Virus record (IMG/VR): IMGVR_UViG_3300020204_004643
Location: 1 to 64,000 of that record
From: a virus
DNA length: 64,000 nt
Reading direction: 5' to 3' (one strand)
A program made the translations under genes and the position numbers. Below, one piece after another: positions 25,780-35,888 of the stretch; positions within the stretch are counted from its first letter, which is position 1; each line of letters begins with the position of its first letter. The notes beneath the pieces were generated by a model. That model was not told the origin of the DNA. It searched no databases and was given only the letters and a program-made list of their open reading frames with translations.

Positions 25780-26937
25780 ATGCACATTTTAGAACAATAT
25801 GCTTTAAATAGCGGAGCTAAAATTAAAAATCCCTTTGTTTATGAACAGTTTTTTCCATTAACTGTAGAGAAATATTTAACTTTTCATCCAACTTCGAAGC
25901 CATCAAAAACTTATGATTACTGGCAAGAAGTAATAAATATAATTCTTCCAATATTAGAAAAAAATAATATTAAAATTATTCAACTGGGTCAAACAAATGA
26001 AAAAGTATATCAAAATATTTTGAATACAACAGGAATGACCAGTTTTAATCAGACTGCTTATATAATCAGAAATGGACTTTTGCATTTTGGAGCTGACAGT
26101 TTCCCAACTCATGTAGCATCTCACTACGGAAAAAAAATCGTTGCTCTTTATGCAAATAATTACATTTCTTGTGTTAAACCTTATTTTGGAAATTCTGAAA
26201 ATCATATATTGCTAGAACCAGAAAGGACTGGAAAGCCAAATTTTTCTCTTGAAGAAAATCCGAAAACAATCAACAAAATTAAACCAGAAACAATTGCAAA
26301 AAACATACTCAATCTATTAAATATTCCTAGTCTAATTAATATCGAAACAAAATATTTTGGATTAAATTACAATCAACCGAAATTAGAATTAGTTCCAAAT
26401 GTAAATATAAATCCGAAACAGTTTAATTCTGATTTCTTAATAGTTAGAATGGATTTAGAGCATAATGTTCAAATTCTTGAAAATCAATTAAATATTTGCC
26501 CTTGTTATATTACTACTGATAAACCAATTAATACTCAATTAATATTAAATCATAAAAATAATATTAAAAAAATCTTTTATAAAATTACAGAAGAAAACGA
26601 TTTAGATTTTGTTAATTTTTTAGAATTAAACAGTATTCCATTTGAGCTTTTTACATTTTTAAAAGGCAAAGCTTTAGATGAAATTAAAATAAAATATTTA
26701 GATCAACAAGTCATTGCGGAAATAGAAACTGACAATAAAGAAAAAATTAATCTATTTAACTTAGATAATCTTTATTATAAATCAAATAAAAGAATAGTTA
26801 GCCAAGGAAAAATTTTCAATAGTGAAACTTGCTACAAGGAAAACATTGAGATGAAAAATGAGTTTGAATTACTAATTGATAATGAAGATTTTTGGAGAGA
26901 AGCAGAGGATTTTTGGATTTTAAAAGTTGACAAGTAA
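25780..26937 (+). CDS. C-terminal half of a GT9-like glycosyltransferase plus extra domain
   Basis: 385 residues from ATG 25780; an in-frame ATG at 25765 lies inside the previous gene. Residues 1-180 match the second half of GT9 enzymes: YLTFHPTSKPSKTYDYW, IIQLGQTNEKVYQ and LLHFGADSFPTHVASHYGKKIVALY, the donor-site G-x-D-S-x-x-x-H pattern. Residues about 205-385 form an unrecognised alpha/beta region ending in an acidic/aromatic helix. The GT9 N-terminal half is the end of the preceding ORF. The two may work as a split enzyme, or a frameshift may join them. Confidence 0.6.
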   Translation: MHILEQYALNSGAKIKNPFVYEQFFPLTVEKYLTFHPTSKPSKTYDYWQEVINIILPILEKNNIKIIQLGQTNEKVYQNILNTTGMTSFNQTAYIIRNGLLHFGADSFPTHVASHYGKKIVALYANNYISCVKPYFGNSENHILLEPERTGKPNFSLEENPKTINKIKPETIAKNILNLLNIPSLINIETKYFGLNYNQPKLELVPNVNINPKQFNSDFLIVRMDLEHNVQILENQLNICPCYITTDKPINTQLILNHKNNIKKIFYKITEENDLDFVNFLELNSIPFELFTFLKGKALDEIKIKYLDQQVIAEIETDNKEKINLFNLDNLYYKSNKRIVSQGKIFNSETCYKENIEMKNEFELLIDNEDFWREAEDFWILKVDK

Positions 26938-26954
26938 GCATTGCATTATATACT
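26927..26954 (+). promoter_or_regulatory. Probable sigma70-type promoter
   Basis: TTGACA (26927-26932, perfect -35) and TATACT (26949-26954, 5 of 6 to TATAAT) are 16 bases apart. The -35 overlaps the last codons of the upstream gene. Transcription would start about 26960-26962, only a few bases before the ATG at 26964, so the transcript would be leaderless or nearly so. It would allow the recombination gene to be expressed apart from the upstream operon. Confidence 0.55.
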
Positions 26955-26963
26955 ACTGTCCTA

Positions 26964-27653
26964 ATGGAAAATTTAAGCGTTCGAAACGAAAAGGGTCTCA
27001 TTAATGGATTAAATTATCATTTTAATGAAGATAATTCTATTAATTGGAGAAAAATGATTAAAACTGAATTCTTGGTCTCTAATCGAGACAGAACCTCAGA
27101 AACAGACATATCAAAATTAGAAGATAAGGATCTATTAATCCTTTTGGGTGGAATTAAAGATGTTGCTCAAAAAAGAGGATTTACGTCAGTAATGTATGAT
27201 GTAAAATGTCCATCTTCTGATTATGTTGTGGCAACATGCACAATTGATTGGATTCCAAATTACGAGAGCGAAAATAAGGCAATTAGATTTTCGGCGATAG
27301 GAGATGCTTCCCCAGCTAACACTAAAGATTTTGCTAAATATTTTCTAGGACCTATAGCCGAGAATAGAGCATTCATTAGGTGCGTCAGAAATTTTTTAAA
27401 AATTAATATTGTTGGCCAAGACGAAATTGGCAAGTCAAAAAATAATATTGATGAATCATCCGATTCTAGTCCTGTGTTTGAACCGAATGCAATTTTAGAA
27501 AAAGTAATGAAAGAAAAGAATATTTCCTTTTCTAAACTGAAGGAAAAGTTAATTAAAGAAAATTACACTAATGCCGAAAATTTCATTTCATTATCTGATA
27601 TTCCAAAAATTAAAATCTTTGAGTTGATTGAAAGAATTCAAAAAATGAAATAA
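26964..27653 (+). CDS. Possible Rad52-like single-strand annealing/recombination protein
   Basis: 229 residues. The central part has VVATCTIDW, then FSAIGDASPANT and IAENRAFIRCVRNFLKIN. This resembles the G-[ED]-A-S-P-x-N ... A-E-[TN]-R-A-x-x-R-x-[LV]-R pattern found in phage and plasmid proteins thought to be Rad52-like annealing proteins. The C-terminal 50 residues form a separate small helical domain (SKLKEKLIKENYTNAENF). It has its own promoter and almost touches the convergent minus-strand gene (stop codons 1 base apart). The annealing role is inferred; an uncharacterised recombination mediator is the alternative. Confidence 0.45.
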   Translation: MENLSVRNEKGLINGLNYHFNEDNSINWRKMIKTEFLVSNRDRTSETDISKLEDKDLLILLGGIKDVAQKRGFTSVMYDVKCPSSDYVVATCTIDWIPNYESENKAIRFSAIGDASPANTKDFAKYFLGPIAENRAFIRCVRNFLKINIVGQDEIGKSKNNIDESSDSSPVFEPNAILEKVMKEKNISFSKLKEKLIKENYTNAENFISLSDIPKIKIFELIERIQKMK

Positions 27654-27654
27654 A

Positions 27655-30600
27655 TTATACTGGAGGATTAGTTGATCCTCTAGAAGCAAGTTTCCCACCT
27701 AAGATTACCGAAGTAGAAGAAACAGATCCCAGTCCTTTAAAAGTTGATGCCTCTGTATTAATAGTTTCAATTCTTAGTTTTAGATATTTAGATTCTTCTG
27801 GATCATTAGCGATTACATAGTCTCCAGTAGGAGGAATATTAGATGAAAATTGCACATCAATAAATTTTTCATTTCTTGATGGTTTAAATGAGGTTAGCAT
27901 AATTTGTTTTGATGCATATCCAGTCGGATATAAAATAGAAGTTTTAACTTGAGCATCTAAAAGATCAAAATATGAATCATCATTAGTATAAAATTCAGAA
28001 TAATTAATTCTAAAAAATTTATTATTTTGATAAGATCCAGTTAAAACAATATCTGTAATTCTAGCATAGTTATTCGGATTCTGAATAACTAAAAATGGAA
28101 AATTACTTGTAGTAAAATTAGAATACGGAGTTAGCAAACTAATATTTAATTTTTCGCCAACAACGAAATCATTATCCAAAGGAAAAGTGGTGGATAATAC
28201 ATAGTCAGCATTATATTTAGATCCATCTGTACTTTGAGTAGAATAGTTATCTCCTGTAAAAAGTAAGACACTAGGCTCTTTAATTATATATCCTGATAAT
28301 GGAGAGTCAACTTGAACAATGTCTGAAGTAAAACGATTGGTAGTATACCCCCCTGCGTCTTGAGATATTAATTTTATACCTGTAACTTGACCGACAAAAG
28401 GCGGCAAAAATGAAATAATTCCACTTGTTATTAAAGCATCTTTTCCTATAACTTTACCGGTTATATTAATCGAATTAACCGTATATCCCGCTCCTCCGTC
28501 TAAAATTTTATAACCAGTAACTAAGTCATTAAAAGCATTGTAAAACTCTACTATTGCTTTTTTCTTGCCTTTGTTAAAAACAGTTGGAAAAACTTCTATT
28601 ACTGAATTATTAGACTCAGAAAAGAAATCCACACCACTAATATTTTTAACTCCATTTCCTTTAAAGGAAATTAATGAACCATCCCAACCACTAACTAAAT
28701 TCATTCCATCCTGAACATAGTTTAATTTATTATTTAAGAAAGCGTCTTGGATAGAAATTAATGGAGCATAATTAAATACCCCAGAAATAGGATAAACTTG
28801 ATTTAAATATGTTTTAAGATAGAATCTTCCAGTAATTGGTCTTATATCCTCGACATCTTTTCCGTGTACATTTTTACCAGCCATTGAAGGAGGGTAAAAT
28901 TGCATTTTATTAAAATCTTTATAAATTAAATTACTATTAATATCTTGAGTACTGAAAGTAAAATCAATGCCCGTGCTGTATCCAGAACGAACTTGTTCTG
29001 GTGCGCTTAAACCACCAGACGCTCCTACTATTAATTTCCCTAAACCACTAAATTGAATACCTGTAACATAATTTAGATTTTCTCCCGAAAGAGTGATCAG
29101 AGAAAAAGTAGATCCAGTTAATATATTTAATCCAGAGCATTTAATTACTGGAGGCATTATTGTAATGGTATTATATAATTTGTCTGGATCAAAACTATTT
29201 CTTTGGAAGAATACTTGCCCACTTCCGATAAATCCATCTAAGTTTAATGATCCGTAATCAACATAATTAGCATCATTTCCAATTCCAATAGGATCTGTAC
29301 CACTATAAATTAAATTAAAATCAGGAAAACTAGAATATGCCGCAACAGAAACATTAAGATTACCAGATAAAATACTGTATCCTGTATAAGGCTGATAAAA
29401 TCCTGAACCCGTTAAAGTAGAAATATCTATAATTGAAAGATTTTGTGCAATTATATATTGACCTGTTTTATTTGTTAGATGATTATATCCACTTATATAA
29501 AGATCTCTAGATTGTAACTGATGAGCGTTAATTCCAGTAACAATTATTGAATCTTTTAAGTAATAACCTGTTGAATTTACTCCTGAAATAGTTGTGCTTG
29601 GTAAAAAGGTTCTTGAATATCCCGCCACCTCTCCAGTAACTCCAGACATACCTGAATAAAAAAATCGGAATGCGGAAGCTTTTATATCTCTTGGAACACT
29701 TACAACAACTCCTGTTCCAGATACGCTAGATATATTTGGAAATTTGACAAGATCATTATTAATTCCAAGTCCATAAAATTCAAGACCACTTAAATTGTTT
29801 CCTGATAAAGTTATATAACCAGTAAAATAAGCAGAAGAAGGAATTATTTTATTTATAGAAGGATTTAAAAAAGTAAAATCTCCAGAACTTGTAACAGAGG
29901 TATAAGGATTAACTAAAGTAATTGGTCCATCCGCAATATCATAAACATTAGGAACATAAAAATTTAAACTGCTTATTGTTTGATTGAATAATCCATTTAT
30001 TACTTTATAATTTCCATTTTTAGACCCTAAGAGAACAGAAGTAACTGTATTTAAAAATTTTCCTGTTACATTTATTAATGTTCCTGCCATTCCCGAGGCA
30101 GGAGAAAATCCATCAATTACTAAATTACCACTTTTAATAGAAAGACCACTTGGGTAAGTATAATTATAATGATAAGAATTTAAAGTAAGAAAATCTCCAC
30201 TTTGAGCTAGATCAGGAAGAGTGAATATAATTACTTGATCAAACTCCGAACCAGAATTAATAATTTGAAATCCAGTAGCAGCAAAGTCTCCTACTTTAAC
30301 AGTATCAACATAATAAATATCTGTGCCATATCCAGTTACAGGTTCTCCTTGCACCAATAACGAAGGATAAATTCCTGTAATATTAGGAGTTTTAAGGAAT
30401 GTAAATTGTTTATCGAATCCTCCTGTTAAAATAGAAAATCCATTATTAATTAATGTATTTGTTTTTCTTGTTGAAGATAAATTAGGAACACTAACTTGTA
30501 AATATCCAAAGTCTCTAATATTATCATCAACTAATCCAACATTAGAATGAATTAAAATTTGAGTATTGATATTATTTCTTGCGCGTTTTTTAGGTTGATA

Positions 30601-33156
30601 GCTACTGTATTTATAAGGGTCTTCTTTTTGCAGAACTATTTCATCAATATTTCCATCCCAAACTGAAGAGGCGGACCCATCTGCATCAGAACCAACAAAA
30701 ACCTCAAAATTTGCTATTGGAGACGTGTCATTGTTTAAAGAAAAATCAAGATTAGAAGTTGAATAATTTATTCCATTTCCAGACAAATTTAAACCGCTTC
30801 CATTTAATAAAATTTTTCCAGAAATAGAACTAGAAGATAAATACGTCTTAGAAATCGAAATATGATTCCAAGAGCTTTCTATAAAATCTCCAGAAAAAAT
30901 TGAATCTACTCCTTGCCAATAAATTCCAGAAACAAACACTTTATTTGCACTAGCGTAAATATTGACGCCGCTTGAACTTCCTATAATAAATCTTTTATCC
31001 GATGAAGTTAAAGATGAAGAAGGTTTAAAATCAACTTCTAAATCAAATGAATTTCCATAACTCATTGGGTGATTAGAGCCCAATCCTGTAATATTAAATT
31101 TTAAATAACTATAAGAACCATTTAAAAATGCAAAAGTCTTTCCATCATATATAGAATTAGCATTAACGATGCTAACGGAATTACGAGTTATTGATTTTCG
31201 CGTTCTATATGTAGATTGATAATCGTAACTCGCTGTATTTTCTGGAGCTTCAACTAAAGAAAATTCATTGCCAGTATCTTGAAATATAAATTGAGTATCA
31301 GGATAAAGATTATGGCCCAAAATATCAATTTGACCTCCCATGTAATTTTCGACAGAAGAAATATTCTTAATAGCTGGTATGCTTTTTACTATTTGAAAAT
31401 TTTCAAAAAAGAAATTTCTGCCTCCAGTATTTGTTAAAGTAATATCGTATATTCCGGGAGCTACATTATTTGTATATGAGATAGTTGATCCAGCAGAATT
31501 TTTGGTCAAAGAACTGAAAGAATAATTTTGATTAAACGCTCCATAGTTAGAATCTTCTACATATCCACTTATATATGGAATCTTAGGCAATTTATTTCTA
31601 TTACCTTTACTATCAAAATCAGAAAAATTACATTGCAAAAATAAAATCGTATTTTGATCATCATTTAGCTGAAGTGTCGTATCAGGAAGAGAAGACGAAG
31701 TATATCTTCCAACTTTAGAAAATCTAATTTCATCTAAATAACCTTCAAAAGAATTAACTCCATTAGTTGATTCAAGACCTGTATATAATCTGCCTATATA
31801 TAAACCTGCTCCCGCATTTAAAGAATTAGTTGTAGAAGAATTAGTAGTACTTGTTTGAGAACTATCATTTTTTGTAAATACATGAGTATTTCCATTAGTT
31901 CTAGAAATTGAAACTTTTGTCCAAGTATTAATCGGAGTATTTGAAGTAGCTATAGTAGCAATAGAAGATCCGTTCACTTGAAAAGTCCAATTAGACGAAG
32001 ATGCTGCTTTATATAAAAAGAAACCATTATTAGATAAACCTGCATCATTAATTAAATCAACTCTTGCAGAAGGTATTACTGAAGGTTTTACAAAAAACTC
32101 TAAAGTAAAATCTCCTGCTCCAATATTAAAATCTTGATTTGTTTGGCTATCTGCAACTAAATAACTTCCTCCAGAAAAATAAATAGCATTATTAAATTTA
32201 CCTGTTGGATTGCTAATAACTCCGCTATTTAAAATAGTTTTAGGAATTCTAAAATTTAAACCACTTAAAATTACATTAGTAACATTACTTAGATTTTTTC
32301 CTATTACCGTATTAGAATCTCCAGATATAGCATAATAATTTAAAGAAGAAAATACATCTGGCGCTCGTAAAACATTTATTTGAGATTTAGAAGTAAATGA
32401 AGTATTGTCTTTAGAATTTATAACTACATAACCCTGATGAGCCTCTTGAGGAACTATTCCTGAAATTTTATCTCCATTATTAGCTGAACCCGTAAAGTTT
32501 GCTTTAACGAATCCAGTAGTAATTCCATCCATAGAAGTAGTAAAATATACAGGGAAATAACTTTCATCAACGAAAGAGGTACTAAAATTTCTACCACTAA
32601 TAGTTAATAAATCACCTTCATAAGGAAAATTATTGCTGAATCCACTAATAAAAATTTTACCAAAGAAATTAATATCACTTACTGAATAAACTATTCCACT
32701 TCCATTGTATCCGCTAATTCTAACTGGTCCAGTAGTATAACCACTTGGAATTTTAACCATTAAACCACCACTTGTTTCATTATAAAAAACATTAGTTCCA
32801 GTTATATTATTGAATGAAACATAAGATACTCCCGTTAAAGAACTTCCGCTGATTGCCACGTATTCTCCAACTTCTTGTGTATTTGGAGTAATAGTCTCTA
32901 TTTTTGGAATCGGGAAAAAATCAATTCCACTAACGTATAAAGGATCAGTTATTGACTGCCCAGTTATAAAATAAAAATTAGCAGGACCATAAGAAATATT
33001 TTTTGGAACTGTAAATTCAATATATTCCGGATTAGCATCATAATAGGAAAAATCAACAAAACCAGCCCTTGGTAATTCAAGGCCGCTTAACGCATATAAC
33101 CCATATCCGGTTACGCGCATTGTTTGATTTATATTTCCTGTACTATAAGTAGGCAT
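27655..33156 (-). CDS. Giant IPT/TIG- and LamG-domain virion protein (probable adhesin)
   Basis: 1833 residues, beta-rich throughout and full of ISG/LSG turns. About eight IPT/TIG (Ig-like) repeats are visible, each opening with a Pro-hydrophobic strand and a 'G..V.I.G..L' turn, for example ITPNTQEVGEYVAISGSSL (about 85-103) and IDGFSPASGMAGTLINVTG. Two concanavalin-like/LamG domains lie near 319-505 and 660-860, the first with FTLEFFVKP and GYLDEIRFSKVG. A GGAGY module occurs in the C-terminal third. Such proteins decorate tails or bind surface polysaccharides. The start has GAGGG spaced 8 bases from ATG 33156. It is the last gene of a minus-strand operon and converges with the annealing-protein gene. 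Confidence 0.65.
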   Translation of the reverse strand: MPTYSTGNINQTMRVTGYGLYALSGLELPRAGFVDFSYYDANPEYIEFTVPKNISYGPANFYFITGQSITDPLYVSGIDFFPIPKIETITPNTQEVGEYVAISGSSLTGVSYVSFNNITGTNVFYNETSGGLMVKIPSGYTTGPVRISGYNGSGIVYSVSDINFFGKIFISGFSNNFPYEGDLLTISGRNFSTSFVDESYFPVYFTTSMDGITTGFVKANFTGSANNGDKISGIVPQEAHQGYVVINSKDNTSFTSKSQINVLRAPDVFSSLNYYAISGDSNTVIGKNLSNVTNVILSGLNFRIPKTILNSGVISNPTGKFNNAIYFSGGSYLVADSQTNQDFNIGAGDFTLEFFVKPSVIPSARVDLINDAGLSNNGFFLYKAASSSNWTFQVNGSSIATIATSNTPINTWTKVSISRTNGNTHVFTKNDSSQTSTTNSSTTNSLNAGAGLYIGRLYTGLESTNGVNSFEGYLDEIRFSKVGRYTSSSLPDTTLQLNDDQNTILFLQCNFSDFDSKGNRNKLPKIPYISGYVEDSNYGAFNQNYSFSSLTKNSAGSTISYTNNVAPGIYDITLTNTGGRNFFFENFQIVKSIPAIKNISSVENYMGGQIDILGHNLYPDTQFIFQDTGNEFSLVEAPENTASYDYQSTYRTRKSITRNSVSIVNANSIYDGKTFAFLNGSYSYLKFNITGLGSNHPMSYGNSFDLEVDFKPSSSLTSSDKRFIIGSSSGVNIYASANKVFVSGIYWQGVDSIFSGDFIESSWNHISISKTYLSSSSISGKILLNGSGLNLSGNGINYSTSNLDFSLNNDTSPIANFEVFVGSDADGSASSVWDGNIDEIVLQKEDPYKYSSYQPKKRARNNINTQILIHSNVGLVDDNIRDFGYLQVSVPNLSSTRKTNTLINNGFSILTGGFDKQFTFLKTPNITGIYPSLLVQGEPVTGYGTDIYYVDTVKVGDFAATGFQIINSGSEFDQVIIFTLPDLAQSGDFLTLNSYHYNYTYPSGLSIKSGNLVIDGFSPASGMAGTLINVTGKFLNTVTSVLLGSKNGNYKVINGLFNQTISSLNFYVPNVYDIADGPITLVNPYTSVTSSGDFTFLNPSINKIIPSSAYFTGYITLSGNNLSGLEFYGLGINNDLVKFPNISSVSGTGVVVSVPRDIKASAFRFFYSGMSGVTGEVAGYSRTFLPSTTISGVNSTGYYLKDSIIVTGINAHQLQSRDLYISGYNHLTNKTGQYIIAQNLSIIDISTLTGSGFYQPYTGYSILSGNLNVSVAAYSSFPDFNLIYSGTDPIGIGNDANYVDYGSLNLDGFIGSGQVFFQRNSFDPDKLYNTITIMPPVIKCSGLNILTGSTFSLITLSGENLNYVTGIQFSGLGKLIVGASGGLSAPEQVRSGYSTGIDFTFSTQDINSNLIYKDFNKMQFYPPSMAGKNVHGKDVEDIRPITGRFYLKTYLNQVYPISGVFNYAPLISIQDAFLNNKLNYVQDGMNLVSGWDGSLISFKGNGVKNISGVDFFSESNNSVIEVFPTVFNKGKKKAIVEFYNAFNDLVTGYKILDGGAGYTVNSINITGKVIGKDALITSGIISFLPPFVGQVTGIKLISQDAGGYTTNRFTSDIVQVDSPLSGYIIKEPSVLLFTGDNYSTQSTDGSKYNADYVLSTTFPLDNDFVVGEKLNISLLTPYSNFTTSNFPFLVIQNPNNYARITDIVLTGSYQNNKFFRINYSEFYTNDDSYFDLLDAQVKTSILYPTGYASKQIMLTSFKPSRNEKFIDVQFSSNIPPTGDYVIANDPEESKYLKLRIETINTEASTFKGLGSVSSTSVILGGKLASRGSTNPPV

Positions 33157-33157
33157 T

Positions 33158-34237
33158 TTATAGACCCTCGAAATTTTGAGCTAATCGAATATCTTCTTTA
33201 GATACACTAGTTCTAAAATTAAAAACAGAAGATGAACTCGTTTCTTCTGTTTCGATTGTAATTATACTAGCTCCTTTTAAAGATGCTGGCGCAACAGCTG
33301 TGATTAAATCTGTAGAAGCGACATTAAAAGAAGAAGCTAATGAATTACCAAAAAATACTTTTTTAACATTAATAAAATTTTTGCCATTTATCGTCATAGT
33401 TCCACCCGGCAAAATAACTCGTGGAGTAAAATCTGTAATACTTGGTTTAAAATGAGAAAAATCTTGATTCAAGGAAAATTCTGCAGTCGCATATCCTTGG
33501 TTATCTAAAGATATTCGTTTTGATGAAATTATTCCTGAAAATGATAATGTGTCTAAAGGATTAGATCCTGTTAATAAAGAAACATGAAAAGAACATGGAA
33601 CTCCAGAAGCGGGTAAAGAAATATCATAATTATCTAAAACAAAAGATAAAGATTGACTACGTTTACCTAAATAAGCTCTGCTATTATTATCAAATTCAGT
33701 AGATCCTTCTTTATTATATTTATCAACTTCTCTTTGATATTTATAATTAAAAGAAATAAAACTGTAAGTATTAGAATCAAATTTTACGTTATTGGCATTT
33801 CCTGATAAATAAAAATTAGAAAAATTTAATGGAGCAATTTCATTTTTATTAGTTGGAGGAGTAACTGAAAAAGTTCCCTTGAGAGGTTCAAAAACTTTAA
33901 TTTCTAAATCAACTTTAGCTAAAGAGTCAGGGCTTCCAATAATTGAATATGAAGTTACATAGCCACTATTAAAATATAAACCTCCGAAATTGCCAGAAAT
34001 TCCTTGCTCTGAGTTAGCTCCTAACAAATATTCTTTAACAAAATCTTTTCCAGTTAAATAATAAGAAACCGAGAATGTAGTATCTGTTGTATTTTCAGGC
34101 GCATAAGAATAAGAATTTTTCTTAAACTCTTCATTATATACAGGAGTATTACTAGTATCAAGCGACATGTTGACATTAGTCGCCAAAATATCAACTCCAC
34201 TTAATTTAAAACTACAGTTTTTATAATTGAAAAACAT
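33158..34237 (-). CDS. Tail-tube-like/beta-sandwich structural protein with C-terminal TIG domain
   Basis: 359 residues. The first 250 resemble the two upstream proteins: an N-terminal strand VNMSLDTSNTPVY, then TTFSVSYYLTGKDFVKEYLLG. From about 265 an IPT/TIG domain follows: FTPRVILPGGTMTINGKNF. The TIG domain links it to the giant protein downstream. The ATG is preceded by AAGGAG, spaced 7 bases, inside the end of the upstream gene. Likely a virion protein of the tail; function inferred from composition and position. Confidence 0.5.
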   Translation of the reverse strand: MFFNYKNCSFKLSGVDILATNVNMSLDTSNTPVYNEEFKKNSYSYAPENTTDTTFSVSYYLTGKDFVKEYLLGANSEQGISGNFGGLYFNSGYVTSYSIIGSPDSLAKVDLEIKVFEPLKGTFSVTPPTNKNEIAPLNFSNFYLSGNANNVKFDSNTYSFISFNYKYQREVDKYNKEGSTEFDNNSRAYLGKRSQSLSFVLDNYDISLPASGVPCSFHVSLLTGSNPLDTLSFSGIISSKRISLDNQGYATAEFSLNQDFSHFKPSITDFTPRVILPGGTMTINGKNFINVKKVFFGNSLASSFNVASTDLITAVAPASLKGASIITIETEETSSSSVFNFRTSVSKEDIRLAQNFEGL

Positions 34238-35047
34238 TTAGAAGCTCCTTTTTAATGATATTTTATTTTGAATAAAACCATCAATATAATTTTTTAAACT
34301 AGAACTATCAATTTTAGAACCAGAAGTATTAATACTAAAAATATTTTGATTTCCAAAAGTATTTATATAAACTGTAGAATTTTCAGCAGTTGATAAATTA
34401 GAGCTAGAAAAATTAGTATTAAAATCATCAATTGTATAATCAAACGATTCTTGACCTCCATTCAAATGGATTTGTGATGCTCTTTGTTTTCCAACGGCAT
34501 AAATAGGATCCCAACTAAAACCTAAATTATAAGAAAAGTCCAAAACATTATAATTTTGATTAGTTAAATTTCCAGAAACTCTTGCGTTCCATGAATGAGC
34601 TATTCCAGATCCGCTATTTAAATTATTATTAGAAAGTTTATTAGATAAAAATCCAGATAAATCAGAATAACAAGAAAAAGAAGCGGTCGATTGAATTTTA
34701 GAATTGGGCGTTATCGTTAATGAATAACGAGAAGGATAAAATGATCCACTAATTCCTGCTATTTTTAAAGTTATTGGAATAGAAACTTCTGGAAAACTTC
34801 CCGTGAATATTCCTGTTTTAATATATTCAAAAACTTTGAAAATTGGATCTTCTATATTAGTATAATATGATAAACTTACAGTAGCCTCGTCAGCTTTTGT
34901 TTTTACCATTTGAGATGAATTTCTTCGACCTAAAACATAAGTTGAATTAATATTTCTATTAATATCAATACTAGCATTTTCAGCTAAAATAACTGCCGAA
35001 CCAAAATTAGAATTGATTGCTACGTCACATTCATTAAAATATTTCAT
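34238..35047 (-). CDS. Tail-tube-like structural protein
   Basis: 269 residues, beta-rich, no signal peptide. The layout strand-turn-strand ASIDINRNINSTYVLGRR, then ATVSLSYYTNIEDPIFKVFEYI, is shared with the genes on both sides and with the tube-like gene at the right edge. This suggests paralogues of a tail tube or tail-decoration fold. A Shine-Dalgarno sequence (TAAGG) lies 7 bases before ATG 35047. Exact role unknown. Confidence 0.45.
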   Translation of the reverse strand: MKYFNECDVAINSNFGSAVILAENASIDINRNINSTYVLGRRNSSQMVKTKADEATVSLSYYTNIEDPIFKVFEYIKTGIFTGSFPEVSIPITLKIAGISGSFYPSRYSLTITPNSKIQSTASFSCYSDLSGFLSNKLSNNNLNSGSGIAHSWNARVSGNLTNQNYNVLDFSYNLGFSWDPIYAVGKQRASQIHLNGGQESFDYTIDDFNTNFSSSNLSTAENSTVYINTFGNQNIFSINTSGSKIDSSSLKNYIDGFIQNKISLKRSF

Positions 35048-35056
35048 CCTTTTGCC

Positions 35057-35875
35057 TTATTTTAAATAACCTTTATACCTTACCGTTATTCCTACAGGAG
35101 AATTTACACTAGCAGAGTAATCCTCAGAAGAATTAATGAAATAACATAAAGAATTAGAAAAATCAAAATCTATAGCAAATCCTTCAAAATCTTTTATTTT
35201 TATTGAAAAATTAGAAACATTATCTAAATCATAAGTCAAATCAGATAACTTTTGAAGAACATAATTATCTTGAGCAATATTAAAATCACAATTAACTTCA
35301 ATAGGATATATTGTTTTAACAAAAAATGGAGTGCTTTGTCCTACATAATAATTAGCAGTCCTATTGATATTTAAATTTAAATTAAAAGAAGAAACTCTAT
35401 TAGTAGTAAAATCTCCTATATTAATATCAATAGAATTAGTGTTAGCAAGACTAGGTACAGGTGTAGAGTTAAAATTTCCTTGAGCTGCTATAGAGCCCGC
35501 GTTTTCAAAAATTGAGAATCCAGCCCTTATGGTTGGTATTTCACCTATTTGAGCACCACAAGAATAAGAATTTAAATAACCACTTTGAAAACCGAAAAGT
35601 ATATTGGAACTAGGATTATTTTTTTTAGTAATAAATCCATAATTGCCTGAATCTCCTGTACAATTATAAAACTCATTTGTAGTAGTAAGCAAACTAGTAA
35701 TAGATAAATTAGCAGTTTTTGTCCCTTCTGGGGTATAAAAACTACTATTCATTCCCAAAAATTTAACATGCTCAATGGGCATTTGGTATGAAGCTTGGAT
35801 ATCTTGTATACCATGAACTTGAGATTGATTTAGATAAAATGTTAAATTTTGTTTGTTTAATCTTGAAAACGCCAT
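35057..35875 (-). CDS. Tail-tube-like structural protein
   Basis: 272 residues, beta-rich. The N-terminus LTFYLNQSQVHGIQDIQASYQMPIEHVKFLG is followed by KTANLSITSLLTTTNEFYN, the same plan as the neighbours (curved beta sandwich plus a helix containing paired aromatics). It is the first gene of the minus-strand operon and reads away from the gpM operon; the two starts are 57 bases apart with a palindrome between them. Virion role inferred. Confidence 0.45.
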   Translation of the reverse strand: MAFSRLNKQNLTFYLNQSQVHGIQDIQASYQMPIEHVKFLGMNSSFYTPEGTKTANLSITSLLTTTNEFYNCTGDSGNYGFITKKNNPSSNILFGFQSGYLNSYSCGAQIGEIPTIRAGFSIFENAGSIAAQGNFNSTPVPSLANTNSIDINIGDFTTNRVSSFNLNLNINRTANYYVGQSTPFFVKTIYPIEVNCDFNIAQDNYVLQKLSDLTYDLDNVSNFSIKIKDFEGFAIDFDFSNSLCYFINSSEDYSASVNSPVGITVRYKGYLK

Positions 35876-35888
35876 TCTATCTTATTAT

